A DNA stretch of 64,000 nt from assembly GCF_014208105.1 (NCBI RefSeq), contig NZ_JACHMQ010000001.1:5146001-5210000 (forward strand), in the 5' to 3' direction. The first letter of the stretch is position 1. Each line of letters begins with the position of its first letter. This DNA comes from Actinomadura coerulea. Its GTDB lineage: Bacteria > Actinomycetota > Actinomycetes > Streptosporangiales > Streptosporangiaceae. Below, one piece after another: positions 1-9,800 of this stretch. The position numbers were made by a program, and so were the translations under genes. The notes under the pieces are model-generated. The model made no database searches. It saw only the letters and a list, made by a program, of their open reading frames with translations, and was not told the origin of the DNA.

Positions 1-443
1 ACGTGGCGGTGGACGACGTAGGAAAGGTCGTGAATCCGCTCATCGTGGAGGGGCAGGTCCACGGCGGGCTGGCGCAGGGCATCGCCCAGGCCCTCTACGA
101 AGAGGCCGTGTACGACGCGGACGGCAACCTGACGACGACCACGATGGCCGACTACCTGGTTCCGTCGGCCGCGGACCTGCCGACGTTCACGACCGACCGC
201 ACCGAGACGCCCGCGACGTCCAACCCGATGGGCGTGAAGGGCGTCGGCGAGGCGGGGACGATCGCCTCGACCCCGGCGGTCGTCAACGCGATCGTGGACG
301 CGCTGCGCCCCTACGGGGTGCACGACGTGCGGATGCCGTGCACACCCGAACGCGTGTGGCGCGCGATGCGCGCGGAGGAGAAGCCGGCGGCCGCGGAACC
401 GGGCGCGGGCGGCGGACTCGGCTCGGCCGGAGGTGACCAGTGA
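1..443 (+). CDS. coxL: CO dehydrogenase / aerobic molybdenum hydroxylase large subunit, C-terminal part (5' truncated)
   Basis: This is the last ~147 residues of a molybdopterin-binding large subunit of the xanthine dehydrogenase/CODH family. The frame is open to the left edge, so the GTG at base 3 is probably internal. Visible family signatures are DVGKVVNPL, a Gly-rich QVHGGLAQGIAQAL stretch, and GVKGVGEAGTIAS, which carries the catalytic Glu of the Mo site, followed by the usual AIVDAL tail. The enzyme would act in the cytoplasm or at the membrane with a FAD subunit and a 2Fe-2S subunit. Its stop overlaps the coxM start (GTGA), so the two are translationally coupled. The active-site loop that separates true (form I) CODH from form II relatives lies outside the window, so CO as substrate is unproven. 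Confidence 0.9.
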   Translation, partial: VAVDDVGKVVNPLIVEGQVHGGLAQGIAQALYEEAVYDADGNLTTTTMADYLVPSAADLPTFTTDRTETPATSNPMGVKGVGEAGTIASTPAVVNAIVDALRPYGVHDVRMPCTPERVWRAMRAEEKPAAAEPGAGGGLGSAGGDQ

Positions 444-1294
444 TCCCCGCGACGTTCGACTACGTCCGTCCCGCCTCGGTGGACGACGCCGTCCAGGCGC
501 TGGCCGACGGGGGCGAGGACGCCAAGGTGCTGGCGGGAGGGCAGAGCCTGATGCCGCTGCTGCGGCTGCGGCTCGCCTACCCCGACGCGCTGATCGACCT
601 GGACCGGCTCGGCGCGCTCCGGGAGATCCGCGACGAGGGCGACTCGCTGTTCATCGGCGCCATGGCGACGCACCACCAGGTGATCCGCGATCCGCTGGTG
701 CGCGAGCACGTCCCGCTGATCGTGCAGGCGACGGAGACCGTCGCCGACCCGGCGGTCCGGCACCGCGGCACCTTCGGCGGGTCGCTCGCCCACGCGGACC
801 CGGCGGGCGACCTGCCCGCCGTCGCGCTCGCGCTGGACGCGGTTCTCCTCGTCCGGTCCTCGCGCGGCGAGAGGGAGATCCCCGCGTCGGAGTTCTTCGT
901 CGACTGGATGACGTCGGCGATGGAGCCGGACGAACTGCTCGTGGGCGTGCGCGTGCCGAAGCTGGGTGCGGGCTGGGGCGTCCACTACGAGAAGTTCCAC
1001 CGGACCGCGCAGGCATGGGCGATCGTCGCGGTCGCGTGCGCCGTGCACCGCAACGGTGACGGCATCGAGGAGGCCCGGGTCGCGCTGACGAACATGGGCC
1101 CGGCACCTGTCAGGGCGAGCGCGGTGGAGACCGCCGTCAGAGGGGGGCCGGCGTCGCAGGACGCCTTCCGGACGGCCGCCGCGCAGGCCGCGGCCGGCAC
1201 GGAGCCGCCCACGGACCTGCACGGATCGTCGGAGTACCGGGCCCACCTGGCGACGGTGCTGACGGCGCGCGCGCTGGCGGCCGCCGCGGGCTGA
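440..1294 (+). CDS. coxM: CO dehydrogenase-type FAD-binding subunit
   Basis: This 284-residue protein has the family's usual length. It is the flavoprotein subunit that passes electrons from the 2Fe-2S subunit onward. The two FAD pyrophosphate-binding motifs are present: AGGQS at residues 32-36 and TFGGSLAHADPAGD from residue 111. The C-terminal third matches the CODH flavoprotein C-terminal domain. GTG start; the ribosome-binding site GGAGGTGA lies inside the end of coxL and the start overlaps its stop by 4 bases. A strong hairpin follows the stop. The L-then-M order is that described for form II enzymes, whereas form I operons run M-S-L. Confidence 0.93.
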   Translation: MIPATFDYVRPASVDDAVQALADGGEDAKVLAGGQSLMPLLRLRLAYPDALIDLDRLGALREIRDEGDSLFIGAMATHHQVIRDPLVREHVPLIVQATETVADPAVRHRGTFGGSLAHADPAGDLPAVALALDAVLLVRSSRGEREIPASEFFVDWMTSAMEPDELLVGVRVPKLGAGWGVHYEKFHRTAQAWAIVAVACAVHRNGDGIEEARVALTNMGPAPVRASAVETAVRGGPASQDAFRTAAAQAAAGTEPPTDLHGSSEYRAHLATVLTARALAAAAG

Positions 1295-1315
1295 CGGCCC
1301 GCTCGGGGGGGGGAA

Positions 1316-1355
1316 CACGCGGCCGGGCACCGTCGCCCCGGCACCCGGCCGCGTG
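1316..1355 (+). terminator. Hairpin terminator after coxLM
   Basis: Perfect 12-bp arms CACGCGGCCGGG (1316-1327) and CCCGGCCGCGTG (1344-1355) with a 16-base loop, 22 bases after the coxM stop. There is no U-tract, as is common for high-GC actinobacterial terminators. Confidence 0.65.
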
Positions 1356-1513
1356 CGCCCCGCCGCCGCGTGCTCCGCGGTGCCGCATGATCACTGCGGG
1401 GCGGGGTACCGGGAGCCTGAGGCGTACCCGAGGTGCCCGGGGCCCCACTGGCGACGCGACGGGCGGCCGCCGTAGGGTCGGGGCGAGGTCTCCGGACGAT
1501 AAGGACACTGATC

Positions 1514-2317
1514 ATGGAGCTCGACCACGATTTCACCGTCCCCGTGCCGGTGGATCAGGCCTGGTCGGTGCTGCTCGACGTGGAGCGCGTCGCGGCCTGC
1601 ATGCCGGGCGCGACGCTCGACTCGGTCGACGGCGAGGAGTACTCGGGCCGGATGAAGGTGAAGGTCGGCGCGATGACCATCACCTACCGCGGCACCGCGC
1701 GGATCGTCTCTGCGGACGAGTCGTCCCGCGTCGTCACGATGGAGGCGTCCGCCAAGGAGGCCCGCGGGTCCGGGACGGCGGCGGCGACCGTCCAGGCGAG
1801 GCTGCACGGGGAGGACGGCACCACCCGCGTGACCGTCCACACCAAGCTGAACGTGACGGGCCGCCCGGCGCAGTTCGGCCGCAACATCCTGTCCGAGGTC
1901 GGCTCAAAGATCATTTCGCGGTTCGCGAAGCAGCTGGCCGCCGAGCTGGAGGGCCCCGGGCAGACCGCCGCCGAGGCCCCGGCGGCCCCCGCGGAACCCG
2001 CCGCGGAACCCGCCGCAGAACCCGCCGCGAAGCCCGCCGAGAGGCCCGCCGAGGCCACCGCCGACACACCTGCGACCGCTGCCGTGGCGCCCACGGACGC
2101 GCCCGCCGTCACCCCGGAGAGCCCTGAGAAGGCCGCCGAGCCGGAGCTGGAGGCGGAGACGGGCGTGGCCGCCGCGACGCCGGAGAAGGACGACGCGATC
2201 GACCTGCTGGAGTTCGCGGGCCCGTCGATCGCCAAGCGGGCCGTCCCCGCGGTCGGCGGCCTGGTCGCCGTCCTGCTGGCCGTCCGCTTCCTCGTACGCC
2301 GCCGCAAGAAGCGCTGA
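1514..2317 (+). CDS. coxG: CoxG-type SRPBCC protein with C-terminal membrane anchor
   Basis: 267 residues. Residues 1-~150 form an SRPBCC/START-like domain with the CoxG hallmarks at the N-terminus (HDFTVPVPVDQAW) and CMPGATL. A low-complexity Ala/Pro/Glu linker follows (about 155-230), including five EPAA-like tetrads at residues 161-180. One C-terminal transmembrane helix (PAVGGLVAVLLAVRFLV) ends in a basic RRRKKR tail. CoxG is known as the membrane recruitment factor of CODH and is reported to bring quinone to the enzyme. The modular domain-linker-anchor layout fits that role. Start chosen at ATG 1514; an in-frame upstream ATG would add 27 residues unlike the family. It is separated from coxM by 219 bases with a terminator, so it may have its own promoter. 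Confidence 0.88.
   Translation: MELDHDFTVPVPVDQAWSVLLDVERVAACMPGATLDSVDGEEYSGRMKVKVGAMTITYRGTARIVSADESSRVVTMEASAKEARGSGTAAATVQARLHGEDGTTRVTVHTKLNVTGRPAQFGRNILSEVGSKIISRFAKQLAAELEGPGQTAAEAPAAPAEPAAEPAAEPAAKPAERPAEATADTPATAAVAPTDAPAVTPESPEKAAEPELEAETGVAAATPEKDDAIDLLEFAGPSIAKRAVPAVGGLVAVLLAVRFLVRRRKKR
1994..2053 (+). repeat. Five tandem 12-bp repeats in the coxG linker
   Basis: Five consecutive 12-base units related to GAACCCGCCGCG encode EPAA/EPAA/EPAA/KPAE/RPAE in the flexible linker of CoxG. Copies 1-3 differ at one base only. This suggests recent slippage and a length-variable tether. Confidence 0.85.
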
Positions 2318-2334
2318 CCGGCGCGCAGCGCCGG
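2318..2334 (+). terminator. Hairpin terminator immediately after coxG
   Basis: CCGGCGC-GCA-GCGCCGG, a perfect 7-bp stem starting on the base after the stop codon. Confidence 0.5.
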
Positions 2335-2419
2335 GACGGGGTCAAGCCGGCGTCAACGATCCGTGCCCGCGCGGCGGCGTCGGTGGAACGCGCCGCCGCG
2401 GGTGCGGTCGGCTTGTCCG

Positions 2420-3121
2420 GTGGACACCACCGAGCTCCAGCGGATCGCGCGGATCGAGAACGACAACTGGTGGTACCGCGAGCGCCGCGAGATCCTTTCC
2501 GCGGAACTGCTGCGGTTCAGCGTGCCCGGGACGGCCGTCGACATCGGCGCCGCGTCCGGCGCGTCCTGCCGTGTACTGGCCGACCACGGGTGGAGCGCCA
2601 CCGCGATCGACCTGAGTCCGGACGCCGTCGCGCTGGCCCGCGCCTACGGTGTCGAGGCCTACGAGGGCGACGCGCGCTACCTGCCGCTGCCGGCGTGCGA
2701 GTACGACCTGGCGCTGGCTCTCGACGTGTTCGAGCATGTGGAGGACGACGAGCTGGCGGCCGCGGAGGTCGCGCGGGTGCTGCGGCCGGGTGGGACGGCG
2801 CTGGTGTCCGTGCCCTGCGACATGGCTCTGTGGTCGGCGCAGGACGTGGCTCTCGGGCGTGTCCGCCGCTACTCTCGCCGCACGCTGGCCGAACTTCTGG
2901 AGGGCGCGGGGCTGGTGCTGGAGCGCGTGTGGAGCAGGGGCGTCCTGCACCGTCCGCTCCTGCGTCTGCTCAGGAACCGGACGGTGCGGCGCGAGGATCT
3001 GGCTCCGCTGCATCCGCTCGCCAACGAGGCGCTGCGCCTGTCCGCCTCGCTGGAGCGGTGCTTGCCGGTCGCCTCGTGGCCTGGCGTCTGGCTGTTCGCG
3101 AGGGCCCGCCGTCCGGGCTGA
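2420..3121 (+). CDS. Class I SAM-dependent methyltransferase
   Basis: 233 residues with a Rossmann methyltransferase domain. Motif I is DIGAASGASCRVL, the acidic residue after beta-2 is in AIDLSPDAV, and later motifs are DLALALDVFEHVEDD and LRPGGTALVSVP. The N-terminal ENDNWWYRERREIL resembles methyltransferases of the UbiG/MT-11 type found in polysaccharide clusters. The substrate cannot be read from sequence. GTG 2420 was chosen because it starts just before the conserved region; GTG 2363 would add 19 Arg/Pro-rich residues. It is convergent with the wall-polymer synthase gene, 18 bases away, so a role in decorating a glycan is possible but only inferred. Confidence 0.8.
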   Translation: MDTTELQRIARIENDNWWYRERREILSAELLRFSVPGTAVDIGAASGASCRVLADHGWSATAIDLSPDAVALARAYGVEAYEGDARYLPLPACEYDLALALDVFEHVEDDELAAAEVARVLRPGGTALVSVPCDMALWSAQDVALGRVRRYSRRTLAELLEGAGLVLERVWSRGVLHRPLLRLLRNRTVRREDLAPLHPLANEALRLSASLERCLPVASWPGVWLFARARRPG

Positions 3122-3139
3122 ACGGCGGGCTCCCCTGCG

Positions 3140-6100
3140 TCAGGACTTGCCGAAGAGGCGGTCGACCACCCTGGACGCTGCCTGGCCGTCGTCGTGCGGG
3201 CAGTACTTCACGAAGAAGTGGTCGTAGGCGTCCGCGTAGCGCTGTTCGCTCCCGGACGCCGCCCTGACCGCCTCGGCGGCATCCGCCGACGTCCGCACGA
3301 CCGGACCGGGCGCTTCTGCCTCCAGGTCGAAGTAGAAGCCGCGCACGTGGTCGCGGTACCAGTCCAGGTCGTAGGTGTAGAGGACGATGGGACGCCCCAG
3401 AATCGCGTAGTCGAACATGGCGGACGAATAATCCGTGACGAGGACGTCGGCGGCCATGTACAGCTCAGCGATGTCGGGGTACCGGGACACGTCGATGACG
3501 AAGGGGCCTGCGTCGCCCCCTGCGTGCTGAACAGCAGCGACCCGGTCCCGGTCGGTGATGAGGTGGTGGGTCCGCAGGAGCAGGACGTGGTCGTCCCCCA
3601 GGGCTTGTCGCATGGTCTCCACGTCCAGCTCCAGCGAGAAACCATGCTTGCCTTCTGCGTGATGCCTGTCGTCCCGCCATGTCGGCGCGTAGAGGACGAC
3701 TTTCTTGCCCTGCGGTATCCCGAGGCGCTTTCGGACCCGGGTTCCGATGCGTTCCCACTCGGGCGTGCTGAGGATGTCGTTGCGCGGGAACCCCGTCTCC
3801 AGGACCTCGCCCTCGTACCGGAAGGCCCGCCGCATGACCTGGGTGGCGTACGGGCTGGAGGACAGCAGGAGATCCCATCGCGGCACATCCTCCTCCATCC
3901 AGTCCAGCCGCTCGGTGCGCTGGTACGGCATGTCTTGCAGGTCGTAGGCGAGGCGCTTCAACGGGGTGCCGTGCCACGTCTGGAGGTAGACCTGCCCTGT
4001 CCGCTTGAAGAACCAGGGCGGCATAGCGTGGTTGGCGACGACGTACCGAGCGCGCGCGAGGACGCTGTAGTGCTCGCGGCTGCCCGCCAGGACGGTCGTT
4101 GCCTTTCCATCCACCGCGAACTGGCCGTCCTGGGAGACCCACACACATTCCAGATCGGCGTCGCGGCGGACGAGTTCCTCATAGACGGCCCTCGGGCTGC
4201 AGCTGTACTGGGAGCCGTTGTAGCTGCTGAACACCACCATGTCGGCCAGAGGGTTCCGTAGGTAGACGGAGTAGTCCCTCTGCTGGAGAAGGGTCTGCGC
4301 GTGTCCGCCGCGCTCGTCGTCCTCCAGGGAGACATTGCTGTGCAGCATCAGCGCGTCGATCTGGTGGACTCCAAGCTCGAATTCGTGCGTGCCCGCACGG
4401 TGCCGGTCGGGCAGGTTGGGGATGGCCTCACGTTCGACGACGACGGCCACTTCACGAGAACGCGTGGGCGCCACCAGGTCCCAGGTGCCGCTGCTCAGCG
4501 GCAGGTCCGTTCCGAACACCGACACCGTCGCGGGGGTGAACGAGGCGGTGAACCGCCTTGCCTCCGATGTGGCGCTGCCTTCCCCCGCGGCACTGCCTTC
4601 CCAGGTGACGGGGACGCGGTGCTCGTCGCCGGAACGGCGCCGCCGCAGGACGAAGTGGTCGGGTCGGTGCTCCGGGTCGGCGAAGTCGCCTCGCAGCGTG
4701 AGCAGTCCGTTGGCGTCCCATTCGGCGCCCGTGACGACCGGACGGAAGCTCCGCTCGACCCCGCGCAGGTTCCCGAAGGCGGTGCGGCTGACGGCGAACT
4801 CCCGGCCGCGCCCCACGGTCTCCGGCAGCGCGAAACGCGCGGGCTTGACGTTGCTCGCGACGGTGAGCCGCAGAGGGCCGCCTTCACCCGTCAGCCGGAT
4901 GTCCCAGTCGATGACGTCGCGCAGGTGCGTGCCGTACGGCGAAGTGCCCCGCGTGCTGTTCGGCGTGGTGTTCGGCACGGAGGCGAGGAACTTCAGGGGC
5001 AGTCTCGCCGTGAAGTCGAATCCGGTGCCCTCCGCCATCCGCAGGGCGGCCGCCTGCCGCAGCGTCACCTCTCCGCGGACCTCGTCTCCCCCGTGCCGGC
5101 GGACCGCGACCATCGCGGCTCCGGCACCGAGCGCGCGCCGCGTCCAGCCGGACAGCACCAGCACGTCTCCGTCGAGGCTGAGCCTGGTGAGGACGGCCTT
5201 GGCGCGCTTGACGTGAACGACGAACACGTCGTCGTCGCCTGCCGCCGGCTGGACGGCCACGTGCTCGTCCACCTGTCGCGGCGACGTCCACCTGACGGCC
5301 GGCGCCATCGCGGTCAGCCGCTGCACCGCCCTGCGCCCGGCCGTCGTCACCTCCGCGAACAGCTCGTAGGTGGCCGTCCGCCACTCGTCGTTGTCCAGCA
5401 GGTACTCGGGCTCCACCCGCACCGTGAAGCCCGACCAGTCCAGGGAGACGTTCGCCTGCCCGGACCGCGCCGTGACCTCCGGGACGTAGCGGCGCTCCAC
5501 CGGCAGCCGGATCTCCTTGCCGGTCCGCACGTCGCGCATCCACACGCGGATCCGGGAGTCGGACACCGACGCCACGGCGAACCGGTCGAAGTAGGCGTGC
5601 CCCTCCACGATGAGGGTGTCGACGTCCCACTCCACGCGGTCCACGTCCGCCCACAGCGCCAGCTCGTCGGTGACGTCGTACACGTCCTCCGGGACGCCCC
5701 GGTCGGCGTCGTCGAAGAAGGGGTAGCGGGCGTACCAGCGCTGCCGGAGACGGCCGCGCGACACCAGCGGCACGTCACGCAGGCCGTCCTCCTCGAAGCG
5801 CAGCACCTCCAGCAGTTCGGGCACCATGCACTCGCCGAGCAGGTAGGTCTCCAGCCGCCTTATCGCCTCCAGCCCGGCGGTGGCGCGACGCCCGGCGCCC
5901 GCGACGACCTCCGCGCCAAGCTCGACCAGGTGTTCGCGCTCCTCCCAGGTGGCCGTGGGCAGAGCGAGTATCAGTTCGCGCACGTCCAGGTCGAGTGCGT
6001 ACATGTCGTGGACGGCCAGAAGGTCCGGCGCATGCGTACGGACGAATTCCCGCGTCCTCGCGAGGGTCGCCATGCGTTCGGTGATGTCCGCGGGGTCGGG

Positions 6101-6781
6101 GCGCGTACGCAAGGCCGTTCCAGGTCGGTCCCGCCAGAAGTAGACGGTCGCGTCCAACACGTCCACGGCGGAGGCCAGCAGGTGGCTCTGCATGGCGATG
6201 AGGAGGTCTCCACTGGTTCCGAACACGAAGCCGTACGCGTCCCAGAACGAGCGTCGGTAGACCTTGTTCCACACCGTCCTGTCTTGCAGGAGGGCGGGAT
6301 GGCGGGTCACGTGCGTGGACAACACGGTTTCCGCGTAGGGGTCGCTGTGGAGCGGCGACTGCCACGCCTGTTCCTCGTCCAAGCACATGACGTTTCCGCC
6401 CGCGAGGTCCGAACCGGTGTTGTCCAGCGTCCCGACCAGCAGTTCGTAGGCGTAGGGCGGCACCGCGTCCTCACCGTCGGCGAAGGCGAGGTAGCGGCCT
6501 TTCGCCTGTGCGACGCCCGCGTCGGCCGCCGACGTGCCGGGGGCGGGTTGCAGCAGAACGAAACGGTCGTCGCGGCTCGCGAACTCCTTGGCGACGGCCG
6601 TGTCGTCAGCGGAGTCCCTACCGGTGGCGGAGTCCTTGGCTGCTCCGCCGGTGTCGGGGGTGTCCTCCACCATGAGCACCTGGATGTCGCGCAGCGTCTG
6701 CCCGGCGATCGACTCCAGGCACTCCGCCAGGCGGCCGCCGGTGTTGCGGATGGGGACGACGATGCTGATCTGCGGGGACAC
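3140..6781 (-). CDS. GT2-TagF fusion: bifunctional glycosyltransferase / CDP-glycerol glycerophosphotransferase-like (copy A)
   Basis: 1213 residues. The N-terminal ~320 residues are a GT-A (family 2) glycosyltransferase fold (ISIVVPIRNT). A middle region of about 320-780 is rich in predicted beta structure. The C-terminal ~400 residues are a TagF/Glyphos_transf domain with WHGTPLKRL, LYAPTWRDD, LLLRTHH and VLVTDYSSAMFDYAILGRP. TagF enzymes polymerise glycerol-phosphate or related teichoic-acid units from CDP-activated donors at the inner membrane face. The GT2 domain departs from consensus: VEDTPDTGG replaces VDDGSTD, and DGED replaces the DxDD metal site (copy B keeps both), so its GT2 activity may be lost. 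GTG start with GGAG upstream. It lies 84 bases downstream of copy B, probably in one operon. Confidence 0.85.
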   Translation of the reverse strand: MSPQISIVVPIRNTGGRLAECLESIAGQTLRDIQVLMVEDTPDTGGAAKDSATGRDSADDTAVAKEFASRDDRFVLLQPAPGTSAADAGVAQAKGRYLAFADGEDAVPPYAYELLVGTLDNTGSDLAGGNVMCLDEEQAWQSPLHSDPYAETVLSTHVTRHPALLQDRTVWNKVYRRSFWDAYGFVFGTSGDLLIAMQSHLLASAVDVLDATVYFWRDRPGTALRTRPDPADITERMATLARTREFVRTHAPDLLAVHDMYALDLDVRELILALPTATWEEREHLVELGAEVVAGAGRRATAGLEAIRRLETYLLGECMVPELLEVLRFEEDGLRDVPLVSRGRLRQRWYARYPFFDDADRGVPEDVYDVTDELALWADVDRVEWDVDTLIVEGHAYFDRFAVASVSDSRIRVWMRDVRTGKEIRLPVERRYVPEVTARSGQANVSLDWSGFTVRVEPEYLLDNDEWRTATYELFAEVTTAGRRAVQRLTAMAPAVRWTSPRQVDEHVAVQPAAGDDDVFVVHVKRAKAVLTRLSLDGDVLVLSGWTRRALGAGAAMVAVRRHGGDEVRGEVTLRQAAALRMAEGTGFDFTARLPLKFLASVPNTTPNSTRGTSPYGTHLRDVIDWDIRLTGEGGPLRLTVASNVKPARFALPETVGRGREFAVSRTAFGNLRGVERSFRPVVTGAEWDANGLLTLRGDFADPEHRPDHFVLRRRRSGDEHRVPVTWEGSAAGEGSATSEARRFTASFTPATVSVFGTDLPLSSGTWDLVAPTRSREVAVVVEREAIPNLPDRHRAGTHEFELGVHQIDALMLHSNVSLEDDERGGHAQTLLQQRDYSVYLRNPLADMVVFSSYNGSQYSCSPRAVYEELVRRDADLECVWVSQDGQFAVDGKATTVLAGSREHYSVLARARYVVANHAMPPWFFKRTGQVYLQTWHGTPLKRLAYDLQDMPYQRTERLDWMEEDVPRWDLLLSSSPYATQVMRRAFRYEGEVLETGFPRNDILSTPEWERIGTRVRKRLGIPQGKKVVLYAPTWRDDRHHAEGKHGFSLELDVETMRQALGDDHVLLLRTHHLITDRDRVAAVQHAGGDAGPFVIDVSRYPDIAELYMAADVLVTDYSSAMFDYAILGRPIVLYTYDLDWYRDHVRGFYFDLEAEAPGPVVRTSADAAEAVRAASGSEQRYADAYDHFFVKYCPHDDGQAASRVVDRLFGKS

Positions 6782-6865
6782 GAGCGGCTCCGTACTGGCT
6801 TTCGGGGATTCGTGGGCTTGCGGGGCTTCATCGGGCTCGGGAAGGGCCGCCGGTCCGGACGGGGC

Positions 6866-9800
6866 TCAGCGGAGGACCCGGTCGAGCACGCGGGCGCCGG
6901 CGTGGCCGTCGTCCTGCGGGCAGTACCGGGCGGCGAACGCGGCGCGCGCGTCCCGGAACCCGGCCTCCAGCGCGGCGGGGTCGCGCAGCGCCTCGACGAC
7001 GTCCTGGGTGGTGGCGAGCAGCGGGCCCGGCGCCTCGGCGTCGAAGTCGAAGTAGAAGCCGCGCACGTGGTCGCGGTAGCGCTCCAGGTCGTAGGTGAAG
7101 AACACCATCGGGCGGCCGGTGACGGCGAAGTCGAACATGGACGACGAGTAGTCGGTGACGAGCACGTCGCTGATGAGGAACAGCTCCGAGATGTCGGGGT
7201 AGACCGAGACGTCCATGACGCAGTCGCCCGGCCGCAGCCTCGGGCGGTCGGTGACGAGGTAGTGGGTCCGCAGGAGCAGGACGTGGTCGCGGCCCAGCGC
7301 GGCCCGGAACCTGTCGATCTCGAATTCGAGGCGGAACGCGCGCTTGCCGATCGCGTGGTGGAAGTCGTCCCGCCAGGTCGGGGCGTACAGGACGACCCGC
7401 TTGCCCTCCGGGATGCCGAGCCGCCGCCGCACCGCCGCGGCGATCTCGTCGCGGTGCGGGCTGCTCAGCACGTCGTTGCGGGGGTAGCCGCTTTCGAGGA
7501 CGTCCCCGGTGTAGCCGAACGCGCGCCGGAACAGCGGCACGGAGAACGCGTTCTGGGCGAGCAGGAGGTCCCACTGAGGGACGTCGTACTCCATCCAGTC
7601 GACGCCTTCGGTGCGCTTGAAGGGCATCTGCTTGACGTCGTACCCGAGCTTCTTGAGCGGCGTCCCGTGCCAGCACTGCACGTAGGTCTGGTCCTCGCGC
7701 TTGATGAACCAGTCCTGCTGCGACCAGTTGCCGAAGATGTAGCGCGCGCGGGCGAGCGCCTCGTAGTGCTCCCGCGTCCCGGCCAGGACTGTGCGGGCAC
7801 CGGAAGGCTTGCCGAACTGGCCGTTCTCAGTGACCCACACGCATTCCAGGTCCGTTTCGCGCCGCCGCAGCTCGTCGTAGATGCCGCGCGGGTTGCACGA
7901 GTACTGGCGTCCCTTGTAGGCGTCGAACACGGCGAGTTCACGGACGGGCAGGTTGAGATGGCGCCGGTAGTGCCCGGACCGTATGCGGCTCTGCGCGTAG
8001 GCTCCGCGCTCGTCGTCGTCCAAGGCCGTCTCGACGCGCAACTGCAACTGGTCGGTCTTCTGGGCCCGGACAGTGATCCGGTGCAGGCCGGCCTCGAACG
8101 GCTCGGGCAGGTCGCGGAGGCTGTGGCGGCGGACGACCACCGGGCGCTCCTGCCCCCCGACGGCGGCGAGGGCGTCCCAGCGTCCGGAGACCAGCGGGCG
8201 CGACAGCCCGAGCACCGGCATGCGCGCGGGCGAGAACACCGCGGTGAACCGGTCGTCCTCCCAGTGCAGCCTGACGGCGTGCTCCTCGCTCGACCGCCGC
8301 CGCCGGAGGATCAGCGAGTCGGGCTGCCCGATCCGGTCCGAGCACGTGCCCGCCAGGCGCAGGGCGCCCTCGGGCGACCACGACACCTCCTCGACGGCGA
8401 GGACGCGGCCGCGGGACACGATGCGCAGGGTGCCGCGCCGCGTCCTGGCGATCTCCAGTTCGCCGCCGGGGACGGGGAAGGCGGCCCCCGCGGGGTCCTC
8501 GTCCAGGTACGGGCGGATTCCCTCCGTGAGGGCGATCTCCCAGTCGCCCTGCCGCCGGGCCAGCCCGGCGACCGGCAGCCGCGCCCGGAACCCGTCGGCG
8601 CCGACCGGCTCGACCGGCCCGAGCACCGTGGCCCGGCCCGCCCTCGGGGTGGCGGTGACGCGCGGCTCGTCCCCGAGCGGGACGCGGGTCCAGCCGTCCA
8701 GCCACAGCTCGCCGCCCTCCAGGTGGCAGCCGACGACGGCCGCCGGCGTGCGGCGCACCTGGATCACGAACCGGTTCCTGCCCGTGACGCCCTGGACGAG
8801 CACGCCCGGCGCGCACTCCCGGTCCCGCGGCCACTGCCGCCCGGTGAGCCGCGGGCCGGCGAAGGTCGACCGGCGCCGCAGCCCCCGGTTGACGATCTCG
8901 ACGCACGGCACCCAGTCGACGTCCCGCCAGCGCCCGAACATCCGCAGCGCCGACGGGTCGATCTCCGCGACGAAGCCGGACCAGTCGTAGGAGACGTTCG
9001 ACTGCCGCGACCCCGCGGTCACGTCCGGCCTGCGGACCCTCCGGACGGGGACGCGCATGAGGCCCCGCTTGTTGGCCGCGACCAGCCAGACCCGGATCCG
9101 GGACCCGTCCTCGCTGGAGGCGTCCAGATGCCGGACGTAGGCGTGGCCCTCCAGACGCAGCCGGCCGTCCGCCCAGGTGGCCCGGTCGATCGCCGCGACC
9201 GGTTTGAGCTCGTCGGTGACGTCGTACACGTGCGCCGGGACGCCCCTGTCCTCGTCCTCGAAGAACGGGTACTCGGCGTACCAGCGGTGCCGCAGGCCGC
9301 GCCGCACGCGCGGCGCGTCCGCCGCCTGGCGCAGCTGGACGAAGCGCAGCACCTCCAGAAGTTCCGGCAGCATCCGCCGGCACAGCAGGTGCAGCTGCAG
9401 GCGGGTCAGCGCGGGCTGCCGCTTCAGGACACGCGCGCTCACCTGCCGGGCCAGGGCCGCCCCCATGGCGACGAGTTCCCCGCGGTTCTCGTCCTGCGTC
9501 CTGGGGAGGGCCTCGAACAGGACGCGAAGCTCGATGGGGATCAGGACGTGCTCGTCGTAGGCGTTCAGGAGCTGCGGCGCGTAGTCGGCCAGACCGTCCC
9601 GCACGACCCGCGCGGAGCGCATGCGCTGGCTGAAGTTGTCCCAGTCGTAGCGGTCCTCTGTGATGGACCCCGGACGCCTGCGCCAGAAGTAGACCGTCTC
9701 GCTCAGGACGTCCACGGAACGGGCCAGGGCGTGCGCGCGCGCCGTGACAGGCGGGTCCTCGTAGTAGCCCGGGGGGAACTCCAGACCGGTCCGAGTCCAG

